NCBI RefSeq assembly: GCF_015687155.1
Contig: NZ_JADPQF010000003.1
Span: 1-64,000 of the forward strand
DNA length: 64,000 nucleotides
DNA from: Aliikangiella sp. G2MR2-5
Lineage (GTDB): Bacteria; Pseudomonadota; Gammaproteobacteria; Enterobacterales; Kangiellaceae
Direction: 5' to 3'
The notes under the pieces were generated by a model. That model made no database searches, was not told where the DNA came from, and saw only the letters and a list, made by a program, of their open reading frames with translations. Made by a program: the position numbers and the translations under genes. Shown here piece by piece: positions 17,164 through 27,365 of this stretch; within the stretch, counting starts at the first letter, position 1, and the number at the start of each line of letters is the position of its first letter.

Positions 17164-19467
17164 TTACAGCTTCCAGGTTAGGCCTAACATAAAGCTTCGC
17201 CCTGCCTGAGGAAGTAATGAGTTTTGATAGCCTGAGGAATGGTAATCAAACTGAAAGTTGCCATCGTATCTTCCTGAGTTTGCGGCTTCGACACCCGGAT
17301 GATAGTAGTCTTCGTCAGTTAGGTTTTTAATCTTAAATGCTAGCTCCGCGGCGCCAAAGTTGTAACGTACATTGAAATCAAAAGTTAATATGCTATCAAG
17401 TTTTTCACCACTTCCCCGGAGTGGATTCCTTGAGTAAAGATCGCGTTCGCTAGCGTAGTTCCCTTTGAGATTCATACTGAGCTTGTCATTGACCGGAACA
17501 TTAAAACCAAAGTTGAGTTTATGTGGAGCGATGTCCCCGGTATCGTCGGTGAATAATTCCCATTGTCCGGTATTGTGGTTATATGTCTGACTACTTTCAG
17601 ATTTTGTATAGGAGTAATATACATAACCACTAATATCATTTGCACCTTCGAAAAAATTACCGACTGCAAATTTTCCTTGATATTCCAGGCCCTGTGTATC
17701 TCTTTCTCCGGCATTTTCCGCGCTTTCCTTGATAACATTTTCATAACTGGCCTGGTAGAGAGAAAAGTGATGTACAAAAGAATCGGTTCTAAGAATGTAG
17801 ATCATTTCAAAGTTTCTCATGCTTTCAGGCTCGAGATCCGGATTAGCTGCTCGTCCGCTCCAGCCACCAAAAAGGGCAAGAGGAGCTGGTTCCTGAAAAG
17901 CTTCTCCGTAGAGAACTTTGATCGTCTGTGAGTCTGACAGTCGATAAACTGCAGACGCTCGTGGATTAGTTGCTCCACCATAAATGCTGTTGGTATCTCT
18001 GCGAATACCAGCATTGATACGCCAGTCATCTTTATCCCAGATCATCTGCACATAAACGCCCTTATCTTTTGTATCAACAATGTTTGTATCGGGCATTTGT
18101 GCAAGTGTTCCTGGTTGATATTCAAAAGTAGCTTCACTTGAATGAACAATGCCAATACCGTTCCCATCGTCTCCGCCATCGTCTATGTAAGATGAACAAA
18201 ATACGCCAGCCCAGTATCCGCAAAGATCATAAGCTTTAGTTAAAGCTTTATTCTCCAGCTTGATACCACCGTTAATGCGCCAGTTGTCATCCACTTTGTA
18301 GTCGAAATCATTTTTAAATAGCAGGCTATCGTTAACTGAATTCCAGTCCGAAATGCTTAAATAAGAGTAGGCTTCCATTCCAGGATTCCAGTCGGGAAAA
18401 GATTCAGTCCAGCCTCCATAAACTCGACTAAAGCGTGATGATAGAAGTGCTTTGACATTCAATTGTTCATTAATCTGAGAATCTATTTCTACGTAATTAT
18501 GTTTTGATGCATGCTTCCATATTTGATTAGGGTGAGCTTGATCGAAAGCGTAATAAGGACCGTAACCTTCTTCAATTTTCCAATCGATAAAGCCATACTT
18601 GAGTTTCACTTTGTCATTTAATTGATAAGATATATCACCGAAATATCCTGTATTTGCAGCGTAATCCTGATAACTGTTATACGGGTTATTTCTCACGGTA
18701 TGAATGGGGTCGCCGCTTCCATTGACAGATAAGAGTGGACCCCAGTAAGTTTCGCTCTGCAGCCAACGCTCATCAGCAAAGCCCCAGTAAGCCATGTCAT
18801 CCAGGCCGGGTTCGTCACTATTAAAAACTCTGGCAGCCAGGTTAATGTTAAAGCTGCCAACTTTGCCACCCGCTGCGATATCTATTGCCTGTGTATCATA
18901 ACTTCCCGCTTTAATGCTTAGTTCGGCATAGCCTTTTTCCATGTTGGCTGAATCCTTGGTGATGACATTAATAATGCCACCAAAGGCATTGGGCCCATAG
19001 ACAGCACCTGCAGGACCATAAAGCACTTCGATCCTTTGGATCATATTCATTGAAAATTGGCGAGATAATAGTGCGGCGTGACTCCATAAATGGTTATCCA
19101 CCTTGCCATTAATCATGAACAGGGTTCTTTGCATAAAAGGCGTTCGATAGCCGCGTTGATAGGCAATAGTGTAGTTGGTTCCATTGGTAATAACTGTGTC
19201 GAAACCCGGTAAATCCTGCATGACTTCTGACAGGTTATCATAACCTCTTTGCCTGATATCTTTTGCCGTGATTACAACCATTGTTGCGGGAGCATCGGAA
19301 AGACTTTCTTCAATCCCTGAGGCGGAAGATACAGTAATGTTAAGCAAATCTTCGAGGCTTATATCGAGTAGTTCTTCACTTTCTTCTGCAAAAGCAACAC
19401 TGGTTGGTAAAAGTGTCGCCATTACCGATGCTAACAAAAGTTTTTTGAATCTATTATTTATTGGCAT
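17164..19467 (-). CDS. TonB-dependent outer-membrane receptor
   Basis: 767 residues; signal peptide ends SVAFAEE. A TonB-box-like SLEDLLNITVSSASG is followed by a plug domain (about 45-170) with MIQRIEVLYGPAGAVYGPNAFGGIINVIT, the usual plug signature. The remainder is a 22-strand barrel ending in an aromatic strand (GLTWKL), as expected of outer-membrane proteins. AGGAG lies before ATG. Such receptors import large or scarce ligands using TonB energy; the ligand here is unknown. The plug resembles that of colicin I receptor/vitamin-type receptors more than siderophore ones, but this is a weak impression. A perfect 23-bp palindrome sits 54 bases upstream. Confidence 0.9.
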   Translation of the reverse strand: MPINNRFKKLLLASVMATLLPTSVAFAEESEELLDISLEDLLNITVSSASGIEESLSDAPATMVVITAKDIRQRGYDNLSEVMQDLPGFDTVITNGTNYTIAYQRGYRTPFMQRTLFMINGKVDNHLWSHAALLSRQFSMNMIQRIEVLYGPAGAVYGPNAFGGIINVITKDSANMEKGYAELSIKAGSYDTQAIDIAAGGKVGSFNINLAARVFNSDEPGLDDMAYWGFADERWLQSETYWGPLLSVNGSGDPIHTVRNNPYNSYQDYAANTGYFGDISYQLNDKVKLKYGFIDWKIEEGYGPYYAFDQAHPNQIWKHASKHNYVEIDSQINEQLNVKALLSSRFSRVYGGWTESFPDWNPGMEAYSYLSISDWNSVNDSLLFKNDFDYKVDDNWRINGGIKLENKALTKAYDLCGYWAGVFCSSYIDDGGDDGNGIGIVHSSEATFEYQPGTLAQMPDTNIVDTKDKGVYVQMIWDKDDWRINAGIRRDTNSIYGGATNPRASAVYRLSDSQTIKVLYGEAFQEPAPLALFGGWSGRAANPDLEPESMRNFEMIYILRTDSFVHHFSLYQASYENVIKESAENAGERDTQGLEYQGKFAVGNFFEGANDISGYVYYSYTKSESSQTYNHNTGQWELFTDDTGDIAPHKLNFGFNVPVNDKLSMNLKGNYASERDLYSRNPLRGSGEKLDSILTFDFNVRYNFGAAELAFKIKNLTDEDYYHPGVEAANSGRYDGNFQFDYHSSGYQNSLLPQAGRSFMLGLTWKL

Positions 19468-19520
19468 GGGCTTCTCCTAACGATTTTAATTCAGCTTAGA
19501 AGAGAAAGTTCAATTTATCC

Positions 19521-19543
19521 AATTTTAGTAAGTTACTAAAATT
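19521..19543. promoter_or_regulatory. Perfect 23-bp palindrome upstream of the TonB receptor gene
   Basis: AATTTTAGTAA and TTACTAAAATT are exact reverse complements separated by a single G. It lies 54-76 bases upstream of the receptor start, the usual place for an operator overlapping a promoter. The symmetry suggests a dimeric repressor. I do not recognise the regulator, and I found no second copy in the window. Confidence 0.65.
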
Positions 19544-20107
19544 AAAGGAATGTGGGGGATGAGGCTAGCGATGAATAGACAGTGAAATAGCATGCAATTG
19601 TCAATTTAATTCTGAGTCAGGCTATCAAGTCAAAATATTGACTCTTTATATCGAACTGGAGGGCAGAGAGTAATTCTAATACTCATTTTTTCTGAACTAT
19701 ATCTTAGTGAATTTTGAAAAATATAATTTGAAAACCCGTCGAATATTGATTGTTAAATGTTGACAGTAATGGGGTTAACCGTGAAATGGTTTATTGGATG
19801 CTCGGACGCTGCGACTGTTAGTTATTTGAGAAAGAGATAAATATCCAATTAGTTCTCTGATTTTTGTGCAATATCACCAAATCTAGCCATCGAATTCTTT
19901 TATATAAAGCGATTTGTTCGTATCTTGATTTTAATAACAACGATAACTGATTTTCGAAAGCATAAACAATCTTCTTCATTTAGGCTTGGCGTGATTGCCA
20001 TTTAAATGAATATCAGTTTTGGCATTTACAAATGCGAAAACGTTGATTCTGACTTATCCAATTATTTTCAATTAATGATATCTATAACATTGAATACTGG
20101 AGCGATG
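19544..20107. other. Divergent intergenic region between TonB receptor and LPMO genes
   Basis: About 560 AT-rich bases holding the promoters of both genes. No ORF, tRNA or further strong repeat was recognised. Confidence 0.45.
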
Positions 20108-21721
20108 ATGAATCACAAAAATATTATAGTTTACACTCTAAGCGTTAGTTTCTTTTTAATGTCTTCTATGTCGTTGGCACACGGGTATGTTGAACATCCT
20201 AAAGCGCGTCAACAATATTGTGTTGATGACGGTGGCTACTGGTGGCCTGATGACGGTTCTGCTATCCCTAATAAAGCGTGTCGCCAGGCTTTTCTGGAGT
20301 CAGGCACTTATCAGTTTGTGCAAAATATCGAATTCTCAGCCAATGTGGCTGATTATGAAAATCAACAGACTGTGGAGTCCGTTGTTCATGATGGCATTTT
20401 GTGCGCCGCAGGCGACTCGACAAAACGGGGAATGGATATTCCTTCCGAGGAATGGCAAAGAACACGGGTTAAACCCGATAGTGAAAATGAAATTGATTTT
20501 ATCTTTTTGGCTGCGACGCCACATAATCCCAGTTACTGGGAGTTCTATCTGTCCAGGTCTGGTTTTGAATATGCAACGAGAAAACTAAGCTGGAGTGATC
20601 TTGAACTGATCGATCGGAAAGATGATGTAGCGATTAGTGACGTCGACGGTAAAAAAGTCTATCAAATGAAAATTACTATACCTGCGGGACGTAAAGGTGA
20701 CGCTATCCTGTTCACTCGCTGGCAAAGAAGAGATGCTGCCGGCGAAGGATTTTATAACTGCAGTGATATTACCATCGAAGGTGATACATCATCAGATATT
20801 TGGCATGACAAAGGATATTTCATACAACAGGGAGATGAAGCTATAGCCGGTGACCAAATCTGGTTTCGAGTTTTTGACGAAGTCGGAGATGAAATTATTT
20901 TTGAAAAAATTCTGATTGAAGAGAATAATCAAACACAATCAGCGTGGTCTGCACAGTTGGCGAAAAAGATAAATGAGACTTATTCCGAACAGGTGGCTAT
21001 AGGTGTAAAAGATAGCAAGGACCAGGTCATTCGTTTTGATGAAGTGAATCGATTATCCAACAAAGTCTGGCTGAGTAAATCCGAACAAAGTTTTGCGCTG
21101 GAAATAAAAAAACACTCAACCAATTTACCGCCAGAAGTTTCGCTGCCGGCTCTTGTTGAAGTAAAAAGTGGTGAGCAAGTCACCATTTTTGCAACCGCAA
21201 TCGATCCTGAAAATGCAATCTTGAATTATCAATGGCTTATTGAGCCGCCGTTATCAGTTGTCAATTTTGTCGACAATCAAGTGACTATCCTGGCAAATCA
21301 TCCAGACCAAACCAGCGTTTACCCCGTCAGTGTTATTGTGAGCGATGGAGTGAATCAGGTTTCTGAAAGCGCAGACCTGAAGGTAATGGTAGACAGCGGG
21401 CAGTGCCAGTTAACCGATCCTGATGCATCAAATTATCCAGCATGGAACTTGAATATGACTTATCAGTCTGGCTCACAAGTTTCTCACAGGCAACTTGTAT
21501 GGCAAGCAAAGTGGTGGAATCAACAATCAGAACCGGATCTTGCCAATGATAGCTGGAGTCTTTTGAGTATTGTAGAGCTCGGCTGGCAAAAGGGAGTTGC
21601 TTACCAGCAAGGTAACCAGGTTGATCATCTGCAGCGACGGTGGAGAGCCAGATGGTGGACTATTGCTGAACCTGGCAGTAATGCTGATTGGGATGATATC
21701 GGCACAGCATTGTGTCAGTAG
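20108..21721 (+). CDS. Secreted chitin-active lytic polysaccharide monooxygenase (AA10, GbpA-like)
   Basis: ATG 20108 is chosen because CTGGAG lies five bases upstream and it yields a signal peptide ending at LA|HGYVEHP, which places His25 at the mature N-terminus as required for the copper histidine brace. The second brace His is His139 in ATPHNPSYWEFY; the conserved FYNCSDI segment follows. AA10 enzymes oxidatively cut crystalline chitin or cellulose. After the catalytic domain (25-225) come a GbpA_2-like domain (about 235-325), an Ig-like module (about 340-435), and two tandem chitin-binding CBM5/12 modules with WQAKWW and WRARWW aromatic motifs. In-frame ATGs at 20006 and 20105 are less likely starts. 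Confidence 0.92.
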   Translation: MNHKNIIVYTLSVSFFLMSSMSLAHGYVEHPKARQQYCVDDGGYWWPDDGSAIPNKACRQAFLESGTYQFVQNIEFSANVADYENQQTVESVVHDGILCAAGDSTKRGMDIPSEEWQRTRVKPDSENEIDFIFLAATPHNPSYWEFYLSRSGFEYATRKLSWSDLELIDRKDDVAISDVDGKKVYQMKITIPAGRKGDAILFTRWQRRDAAGEGFYNCSDITIEGDTSSDIWHDKGYFIQQGDEAIAGDQIWFRVFDEVGDEIIFEKILIEENNQTQSAWSAQLAKKINETYSEQVAIGVKDSKDQVIRFDEVNRLSNKVWLSKSEQSFALEIKKHSTNLPPEVSLPALVEVKSGEQVTIFATAIDPENAILNYQWLIEPPLSVVNFVDNQVTILANHPDQTSVYPVSVIVSDGVNQVSESADLKVMVDSGQCQLTDPDASNYPAWNLNMTYQSGSQVSHRQLVWQAKWWNQQSEPDLANDSWSLLSIVELGWQKGVAYQQGNQVDHLQRRWRARWWTIAEPGSNADWDDIGTALCQ

Positions 21722-22081
21722 CATGAGTTTCTGATTTCAAGGAGGCTGGTCACACGCATGATTACTGCCTGGCCTCCGGCTAACTTATAAAGACACTGAA
21801 CATACCTTTTCGCAATATCATCAAGCTGGCATGTCACTGTGCCGTAACGGCTGATTCTTTTACTTCCCTCGCGCACAGAAAACCTGAACAGAAATAATTT
21901 AACTCGATATAAATAAAAAATGCAAAATATTTACATTGTGTGCAGAGAAAATATTATCTAATGTGAATTATATATTGTGCGCAAAAATAATAAATGACCA
22001 ATGTTTCCAGAATATTACAAGTAGTTAAAAGTTTTACTGAAGAAATGTTGGTTTTCTTGTAATGACCTAAAGGACCAAAAA
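21722..22081. other. Intergenic region between LPMO and collagenase genes
   Basis: It contains a GGAGGC/GCCTCC hairpin with a long loop (about 21740-21777) but no T-run, and three loose copies of a TGTGCGCA-like word near 21870, 21939 and 21977. The collagenase has AAAGGA before its ATG. Confidence 0.4.
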
Positions 22082-24847
22082 ATGAAACTATCCAAACTAT
22101 TCCTCGCTGGTATTGCCCTGGGCAGTACTCTGGGGAACGCCGAAAACCTGCCTTTGCCGTTAAGCACAGCGTCAAAAGCTGGAAGTCATCTAGGGCACCA
22201 GCAGAGAACACTACAACCGCCTCGCACTATGTCGCCTTATCAATTTATGCAAATGCAGCGGCACCAGCATAACAGCCTGTCTAGCGATGTACGCAGCACT
22301 CTCAATACTAATCAATCCACTTTGTCGGTTAACTCACTAAATCAAAAAACGTTTAGTGAAAGTTCTTTTGGAAGTCTTTCTGCCAATGCGGCTGATGTCT
22401 GTAGTGACCCGTCCGAGTTGCTGCCACTGGCCGGTGAGCAGTTGGTTGCCGCGGTAAAAAGTGCCAATATCACATCCTGTTTGTATGGACTTTACAATGC
22501 AGAGTTTGCTGGTACCGACTATTTTTCAGATGCTAAGCTAATGACAATCGTTTCTGCAATTAACGATATTCTGGTTGGATATGATGGTACTTCTGCAGCA
22601 GGCGCGAGTGAGCTGGAAAAGCTGGTAACTTATCTTAGAGCAACCCACTGGGCGGAGTCTTCAGCCGGTACTGAGAGAGACTACAGTACAGAATATCAGA
22701 CAGCATTGAGCCAGGCATTTGACAGCTATTTCAATGCTCCCCACTTTGTTAGCTTTAATGGTGATGTATCTCGTGACTTTATGGTTCGTTACGAAATGCT
22801 GGTTCTGGTTAACAGTTCCAAAACCGATAACCAGCCCTACCTAAAACGTTTTACTCAGGCAATCATTGGCTATGCGAATAGTGTTGATAAAGCTGATGGC
22901 TGGGGGGTTGCTTATGAAGAAAACGGAATGACTCAATTACTGACTCATCTTTTCAATGCGGTAACAACTAATCCTGAAGCGACTTCCAGTTTGCTCGAGA
23001 GCGAGCCGGAAATTGTTGATAACCTTGTTAAATTTGTGACCTCGGAAGGAGTCTGGTTGATTGGTAAACAAAGAGAGTATCAGTGGTCAGATGCAGTTAG
23101 CGAGTTAGGTAGACTGCTTCAGTTTAAAGGTGCCATTGCCGATAAAGTCCGTCCGGTAATGCAGAAAATTTTAACTGACTATCAATTCCGCGGAGTTGGT
23201 TCCAATGGCTGGGTTAACGCGCAAAGTATGGTTTTAAGCTTTGATAGTGAAAACTGTAGTCTTTATGGTGATGCATGTAGCTTTGATCTGGAATCTGCTG
23301 TTCTGTCAGGTAATCATGTTTGTAGTGATACAATTAAGCTTCGTTTCGAAGAACCTATCGTTGATGAAAATCTGCAATCGATCTGTAAAAGTCTCACAGC
23401 AGAAGAAGCATACTTCCATCAGCGTTTTGATACCCCTCAGTCAGTAAAAAATGATAACAACAAGGATCTCGAAGTTGTTATTTTCAGCTCATCAACTGAG
23501 TATCAAAATTATGCTGGAAAGTTTTTTGGCATCAATACTGATAATGGTGGGATGTATTTAGAAGGCGTACCTTCAGACCAAAATAATCAGGCGAGGTTTG
23601 TTGCCTTTCAGGCGACCTGGTTACCTGATTTTACTGTGTGGAATCTAGAGCATGAATATGTTCATTATCTAGATGGAAGATTTAACAAGTGGGGTGGATT
23701 TAATGACCAGCCTGCAAACTCTGTGTGGTGGGGTGAAGGTGTTGCGGAATATATGTCGAGTCAGGATGACAATGACAACGCAATGAGCGTTGCGCCAGAC
23801 AAAACCTATTCTTTTAGCGACTTGTTGCAAACAACCTACGATAATGGTGATACTGAGCGCGTTTACTACTGGGGGTACCTGGCAGTACGATTCATGTTTG
23901 AGCGTCATCTTGATCAAGTTAAAGATCGTTTGTTACCGTCTATGAGAGCCGCCAAGTATCCTATTTCAGATGAACCTTGTCTGTTTGACTGGCAGTGGCG
24001 CAGTAAACAGGAAGCTACCGACAATAACTGGTCATGGCTCTATGATGACAGTGCAAATGCGAGTGGAAATTGGGTGTGGACTTGTGGCCAAACTAATACC
24101 GATCAGGACCCGCTACCAGAATATGAACCTTATCAGGATATCATCGATGACTGGACCGGAAAATATGATGTGGAATTTAGTGAGTGGCTGGATTGTTATG
24201 TAGAAGGTCGAGACTGTAGCGGAAATTCCGATACTCAACTACAGAACGGTGTGCCGGTGTCTATTTCAGGATTGAAAGGTAGCGAGCAGCACTTTTCTTT
24301 AAACCTACCAGAAAATGCTTACGATTTACGTATTGAGACTCAAGGCGGCATTGGAGATCTGGATCTTTACGTTCGTCAACAAGGAGCGGCAAGTCTAACT
24401 GATTGGGACTATCGGCCTTACTGGATTGGCAATCGCGAACATGTTGAAATTATGCAACCGTCGAATGAAATTGATGTGATGATTCATGGCTATCGTGATT
24501 TCTCTGATGCGACATTAACCGCAACCTGGAAAGAAGGGAATCTAAGCGAAATTAAACAGTGGAGCTCTCTGTCCAGCAGTAGCAAAATCTATCAATGGGT
24601 TTATGTACCAGTGACGGCTAAAGCACTCTATTTCACCTTAAGTGGAGGCAAAGGAGATGCACAGCTTTATGTGAAACAAGATGGTTGGCCTGCCAACAAT
24701 GATTATGATGGAGCTTCCAGTATAACGCGTGGAACGACTCAAAAAATTAAGATGGAAAATATCAAGCCTGGAAATTACTACCACATTTTGGTGGACACTC
24801 TGGAAGGGTTTGATGATGTTAAGCTGTCTGTCATGATGGTTGAGTAA
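22082..24847 (+). CDS. Secreted M9 collagenase (Vibrio type) with two PPC domains
   Basis: 921 residues with a signal peptide (MKLSKLFLAGIALGSTLGNAE). Residues 95-390 form the alpha-helical activator domain of M9A collagenases. The zinc site is HEYVH near 523-527 (followed by YLDGRFNKWG), with the third ligand Glu in GEGVAEYMS about 28 residues later. The C-terminal 190 residues carry two bacterial pre-peptidase C-terminal (PPC) domains (about 727-818 and 827-921; DLDLYVRQ and DAQLYVKQ motifs), which bind collagen or aid secretion. It cleaves native collagen outside the cell. Codon use and GC look like the neighbours. With the LPMO and S8 proteases it points to growth on animal-derived matter. 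Confidence 0.95.
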   Translation: MKLSKLFLAGIALGSTLGNAENLPLPLSTASKAGSHLGHQQRTLQPPRTMSPYQFMQMQRHQHNSLSSDVRSTLNTNQSTLSVNSLNQKTFSESSFGSLSANAADVCSDPSELLPLAGEQLVAAVKSANITSCLYGLYNAEFAGTDYFSDAKLMTIVSAINDILVGYDGTSAAGASELEKLVTYLRATHWAESSAGTERDYSTEYQTALSQAFDSYFNAPHFVSFNGDVSRDFMVRYEMLVLVNSSKTDNQPYLKRFTQAIIGYANSVDKADGWGVAYEENGMTQLLTHLFNAVTTNPEATSSLLESEPEIVDNLVKFVTSEGVWLIGKQREYQWSDAVSELGRLLQFKGAIADKVRPVMQKILTDYQFRGVGSNGWVNAQSMVLSFDSENCSLYGDACSFDLESAVLSGNHVCSDTIKLRFEEPIVDENLQSICKSLTAEEAYFHQRFDTPQSVKNDNNKDLEVVIFSSSTEYQNYAGKFFGINTDNGGMYLEGVPSDQNNQARFVAFQATWLPDFTVWNLEHEYVHYLDGRFNKWGGFNDQPANSVWWGEGVAEYMSSQDDNDNAMSVAPDKTYSFSDLLQTTYDNGDTERVYYWGYLAVRFMFERHLDQVKDRLLPSMRAAKYPISDEPCLFDWQWRSKQEATDNNWSWLYDDSANASGNWVWTCGQTNTDQDPLPEYEPYQDIIDDWTGKYDVEFSEWLDCYVEGRDCSGNSDTQLQNGVPVSISGLKGSEQHFSLNLPENAYDLRIETQGGIGDLDLYVRQQGAASLTDWDYRPYWIGNREHVEIMQPSNEIDVMIHGYRDFSDATLTATWKEGNLSEIKQWSSLSSSSKIYQWVYVPVTAKALYFTLSGGKGDAQLYVKQDGWPANNDYDGASSITRGTTQKIKMENIKPGNYYHILVDTLEGFDDVKLSVMMVE

Positions 24848-24884
24848 AGTTAGTACACAACAATCTAGTTAGATCGTTTGTTGT

Positions 24885-24915
24885 AGGCGAGAGCTGATGT
24901 TCTCGCCTTGTTTTT
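24885..24915 (+). terminator. Rho-independent terminator of the collagenase gene
   Basis: AGGCGAGA and TCTCGCCT form a perfect 8-bp stem around an 8-base loop, followed by TGTTTTT. A second, outer pair (ACAACA/TGTTGT) precedes it. Confidence 0.85.
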
Positions 24916-25093
24916 AGTTATAGTAAGACTATAACTGTGTTGTGTGAAAAGTCTGTTCAAACTTATTTTTTTCAGATAGCGTATATTACTCAATACAATC
25001 TGTACTTACCAGCATGAAAACTTTCTTGGTTATTTGAAGAATCAAGAAAAACTAATGTCAAGTCCCTATCTTTTCGTTCCCTGTCGTTAAGCG

Positions 25094-27199
25094 CTAGTGA
25101 GTAATCTCTATCATTCGAATATCCGCTTGCGGATTATCGCTTGAAAGATAGACCAACCTTGATTGGTCGTGCGATATGCTGAACTTATGTCCATGGTCAT
25201 AGGATTGTGATAATACAGTTGTCGTTCGCTTCGTTTCAAAAGAATAGAAATACAGGCCTGCTTCCTTATTTTGATGATGATGAAAGTAGATGCCTGTAGG
25301 GGTGCTGGTAAACAAACTATGAACAGGAAATTCGGGAAAAATAAGTTTTTCTTCATTGGTTGCTAAATCAACTTTCCAAAGACCTTTTTGTTTTGGTCTT
25401 GTAAAATAGAGTTGCTTGTTGTCTGTGCTTAACGCCATATCTTCAGAAGGAGTATGGGTTAACTGACTAATATCTTTTGTATCTAAGTTATAACTAAAAA
25501 TCCGTTTTCTTTCCGTTTCGGATATTAATATTTGGTTATTATTCATTCCCCAGCTAGCAAAGCCTATTTTATAGTCTTTAATTACAATTGGACTAACTTT
25601 TCGAGTAAAAAAGTTCAATAAAAAAAGCTGTTTTTCTAATAGTAAAAGCAGGTTTGATTCATCTGGCGACCAGCTAATAATATACGGCGGAGTTTCAAAT
25701 GTATAATCCGAAGCGAGTTTTACGGCTCCATCTTGGTCATACCATACTTGCCACTTTTCGCGCCTTTTCGAAACGAAAGCAAGTTTTTTACTGGTTTTTG
25801 AAAACATCGGGTTGGTATCAATTTGTGTTGAGCGAAAAGTATAGTCCAAGTGATTTTCACCAGAAATCTTTATCATGGGGTTGGATTGAGTAATCATGCT
25901 GATATTATGTTCTAGCGGAGAGAACAATATCTTTGTAGTACCTTTTTCAGTTTTCACACAATTTAAATAGGAAAACTCAGAAGTTGTCGACTTTCCGACA
26001 AGCTGGTTTATTCCATCGTCATACAGGAAAAGTCGCTTTGTATCAGAATAGAGGAATTGAGCTGAGTTAGCACACCAGGTAACACTTGCTCTTTTGTTAC
26101 TTGTTTCGAAGATTTTAGTCTTTATCCTGCTTTCTGGATTCAGTAGCCATAAATTTAGCTTGTTTGAGTTTCGGGTAAGTAAAAGCCACTGGGACAGTTG
26201 TTCATGAGGTATTAAGTCAATGATGTGTTCATCAGAACCGCTCTGGCTCAGCAGTCCACCAAGAGCTAGAGGGCGTTTGTTTTTTTCTTCAAAATTGAAA
26301 CTCGAGAACTCTCTTTTACCTGTTCTATTGTTGGGCTCGTTGATATAAAGCTCTCTGCCTTGATTGAATATTCCTATTCGCGTCAAGAATGGAGAATTAC
26401 AGCTGGCAACAGGGATAGAAGATTCCAGTGCTTTTTTGTCTCTACTATATAATGCTGTGTATATTTGACAAGTATTGAAGTCGATGTAGGCGACCCTTTT
26501 ACCATCTGATGACCAACTTAGCGCATGAGGCTGCCCAATAAAACCATTAATTGAATAATCCGCTGAGGTTCGAGGGTCATAGGCCCGAATCTGAGGTTTA
26601 TCTGAATGCTCTGCAAAATGAGTATAAAACACGGTCGAAAAGTCTGATGTAGCTTTGGGGCTTACTTCTTCTCCCGGCTTACTAGTAAGCCTTGTCATTT
26701 CCTCCTCTAAAAAGATTTTGCGATTTGATTCTACTTCATCGACACCAGTAAAATAAGCAAAACATAAAATAGCCAGAAAAAAAACTACTGCTAAAATATT
26801 CGGTTTTATTCGGCCTGGCTCAGGCGCTAAGTTGGCTAGTCCTATATCACAGATTTGAGCTGGTTGCACTGAGCAAATTAGCTTATAACCTCTCCTCGAA
26901 ACAGTCTCAATGTATTTAGGTGAGCCAGCATCATCGTCTAGTGCTTTTCTAATTTGAGCAATCAATCGTCGGACACTGTTTTCGGATACAGTGACTCCAT
27001 CCCATAAGTCGTTGACTAGTGTATTTGCTGAAACTACGTCATTTTTTTTGCAAATGAGATAACAAAGTAACCTCATTGCCTTGGGCTCAATTTTTTTTGA
27101 AACTTTCGCTTTTTCCAGTTCCAAAGAGTCTGGCTTGAGTAGCCACTGGTCCAACTTCCAGTTGACATTCATTACTGAAGCTAAAGACATATCATCCAT
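25094..27199 (-). CDS. Membrane-bound ToxR/CadC-like transcriptional regulator with propeller sensor
   Basis: 701 residues. Residues 12-112 are an OmpR-type winged helix (SENSVRRLIAQIRKALDDDAGSPKYIETVSRRGYKLIC, quoted in pieces: RRLIAQIRKAL and VSRRGYKL). A single membrane helix follows (about 135-155, ILAVVFFLAILCFAYF), then a periplasmic WD40/TolB-like propeller with repeated SWSPDE/SWSSDGK motifs to the end. The design matches one-component sensors in which the periplasmic domain controls a cytoplasmic DNA-binding head directly. Target and signal are unknown; its position next to the collagenase makes control of secreted proteases a reasonable guess. No strong Shine-Dalgarno is seen; ATG 27190 is an alternative start. 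Confidence 0.85.
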   Translation of the reverse strand: MDDMSLASVMNVNWKLDQWLLKPDSLELEKAKVSKKIEPKAMRLLCYLICKKNDVVSANTLVNDLWDGVTVSENSVRRLIAQIRKALDDDAGSPKYIETVSRRGYKLICSVQPAQICDIGLANLAPEPGRIKPNILAVVFFLAILCFAYFTGVDEVESNRKIFLEEEMTRLTSKPGEEVSPKATSDFSTVFYTHFAEHSDKPQIRAYDPRTSADYSINGFIGQPHALSWSSDGKRVAYIDFNTCQIYTALYSRDKKALESSIPVASCNSPFLTRIGIFNQGRELYINEPNNRTGKREFSSFNFEEKNKRPLALGGLLSQSGSDEHIIDLIPHEQLSQWLLLTRNSNKLNLWLLNPESRIKTKIFETSNKRASVTWCANSAQFLYSDTKRLFLYDDGINQLVGKSTTSEFSYLNCVKTEKGTTKILFSPLEHNISMITQSNPMIKISGENHLDYTFRSTQIDTNPMFSKTSKKLAFVSKRREKWQVWYDQDGAVKLASDYTFETPPYIISWSPDESNLLLLLEKQLFLLNFFTRKVSPIVIKDYKIGFASWGMNNNQILISETERKRIFSYNLDTKDISQLTHTPSEDMALSTDNKQLYFTRPKQKGLWKVDLATNEEKLIFPEFPVHSLFTSTPTGIYFHHHQNKEAGLYFYSFETKRTTTVLSQSYDHGHKFSISHDQSRLVYLSSDNPQADIRMIEITH

Positions 27200-27365
27200 T
27201 AATAACAGCCCATTATCTATGATTCGTTATTTTTTAACATACCATGAAAAGATCACAAGGGTAGTAATACCGGTTCATCTTGAACTATTTTAGAAATGAC
27301 CGTTTTAGTTAATTAACCACTACTGGTTTTCACTGAGCATAAGTGACCAGTAATAAGTTACATGA

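Noticed and set aside
21740-21777. GGAGGC/GCCTCC hairpin after the LPMO gene as terminator
   Set aside because: Six-base stem with a loop over 25 bases and no T-run.
21870-21985. Three TGTGCGCA-like words as regulator sites
   Set aside because: Copies differ, spacing is irregular and no dyad is formed.
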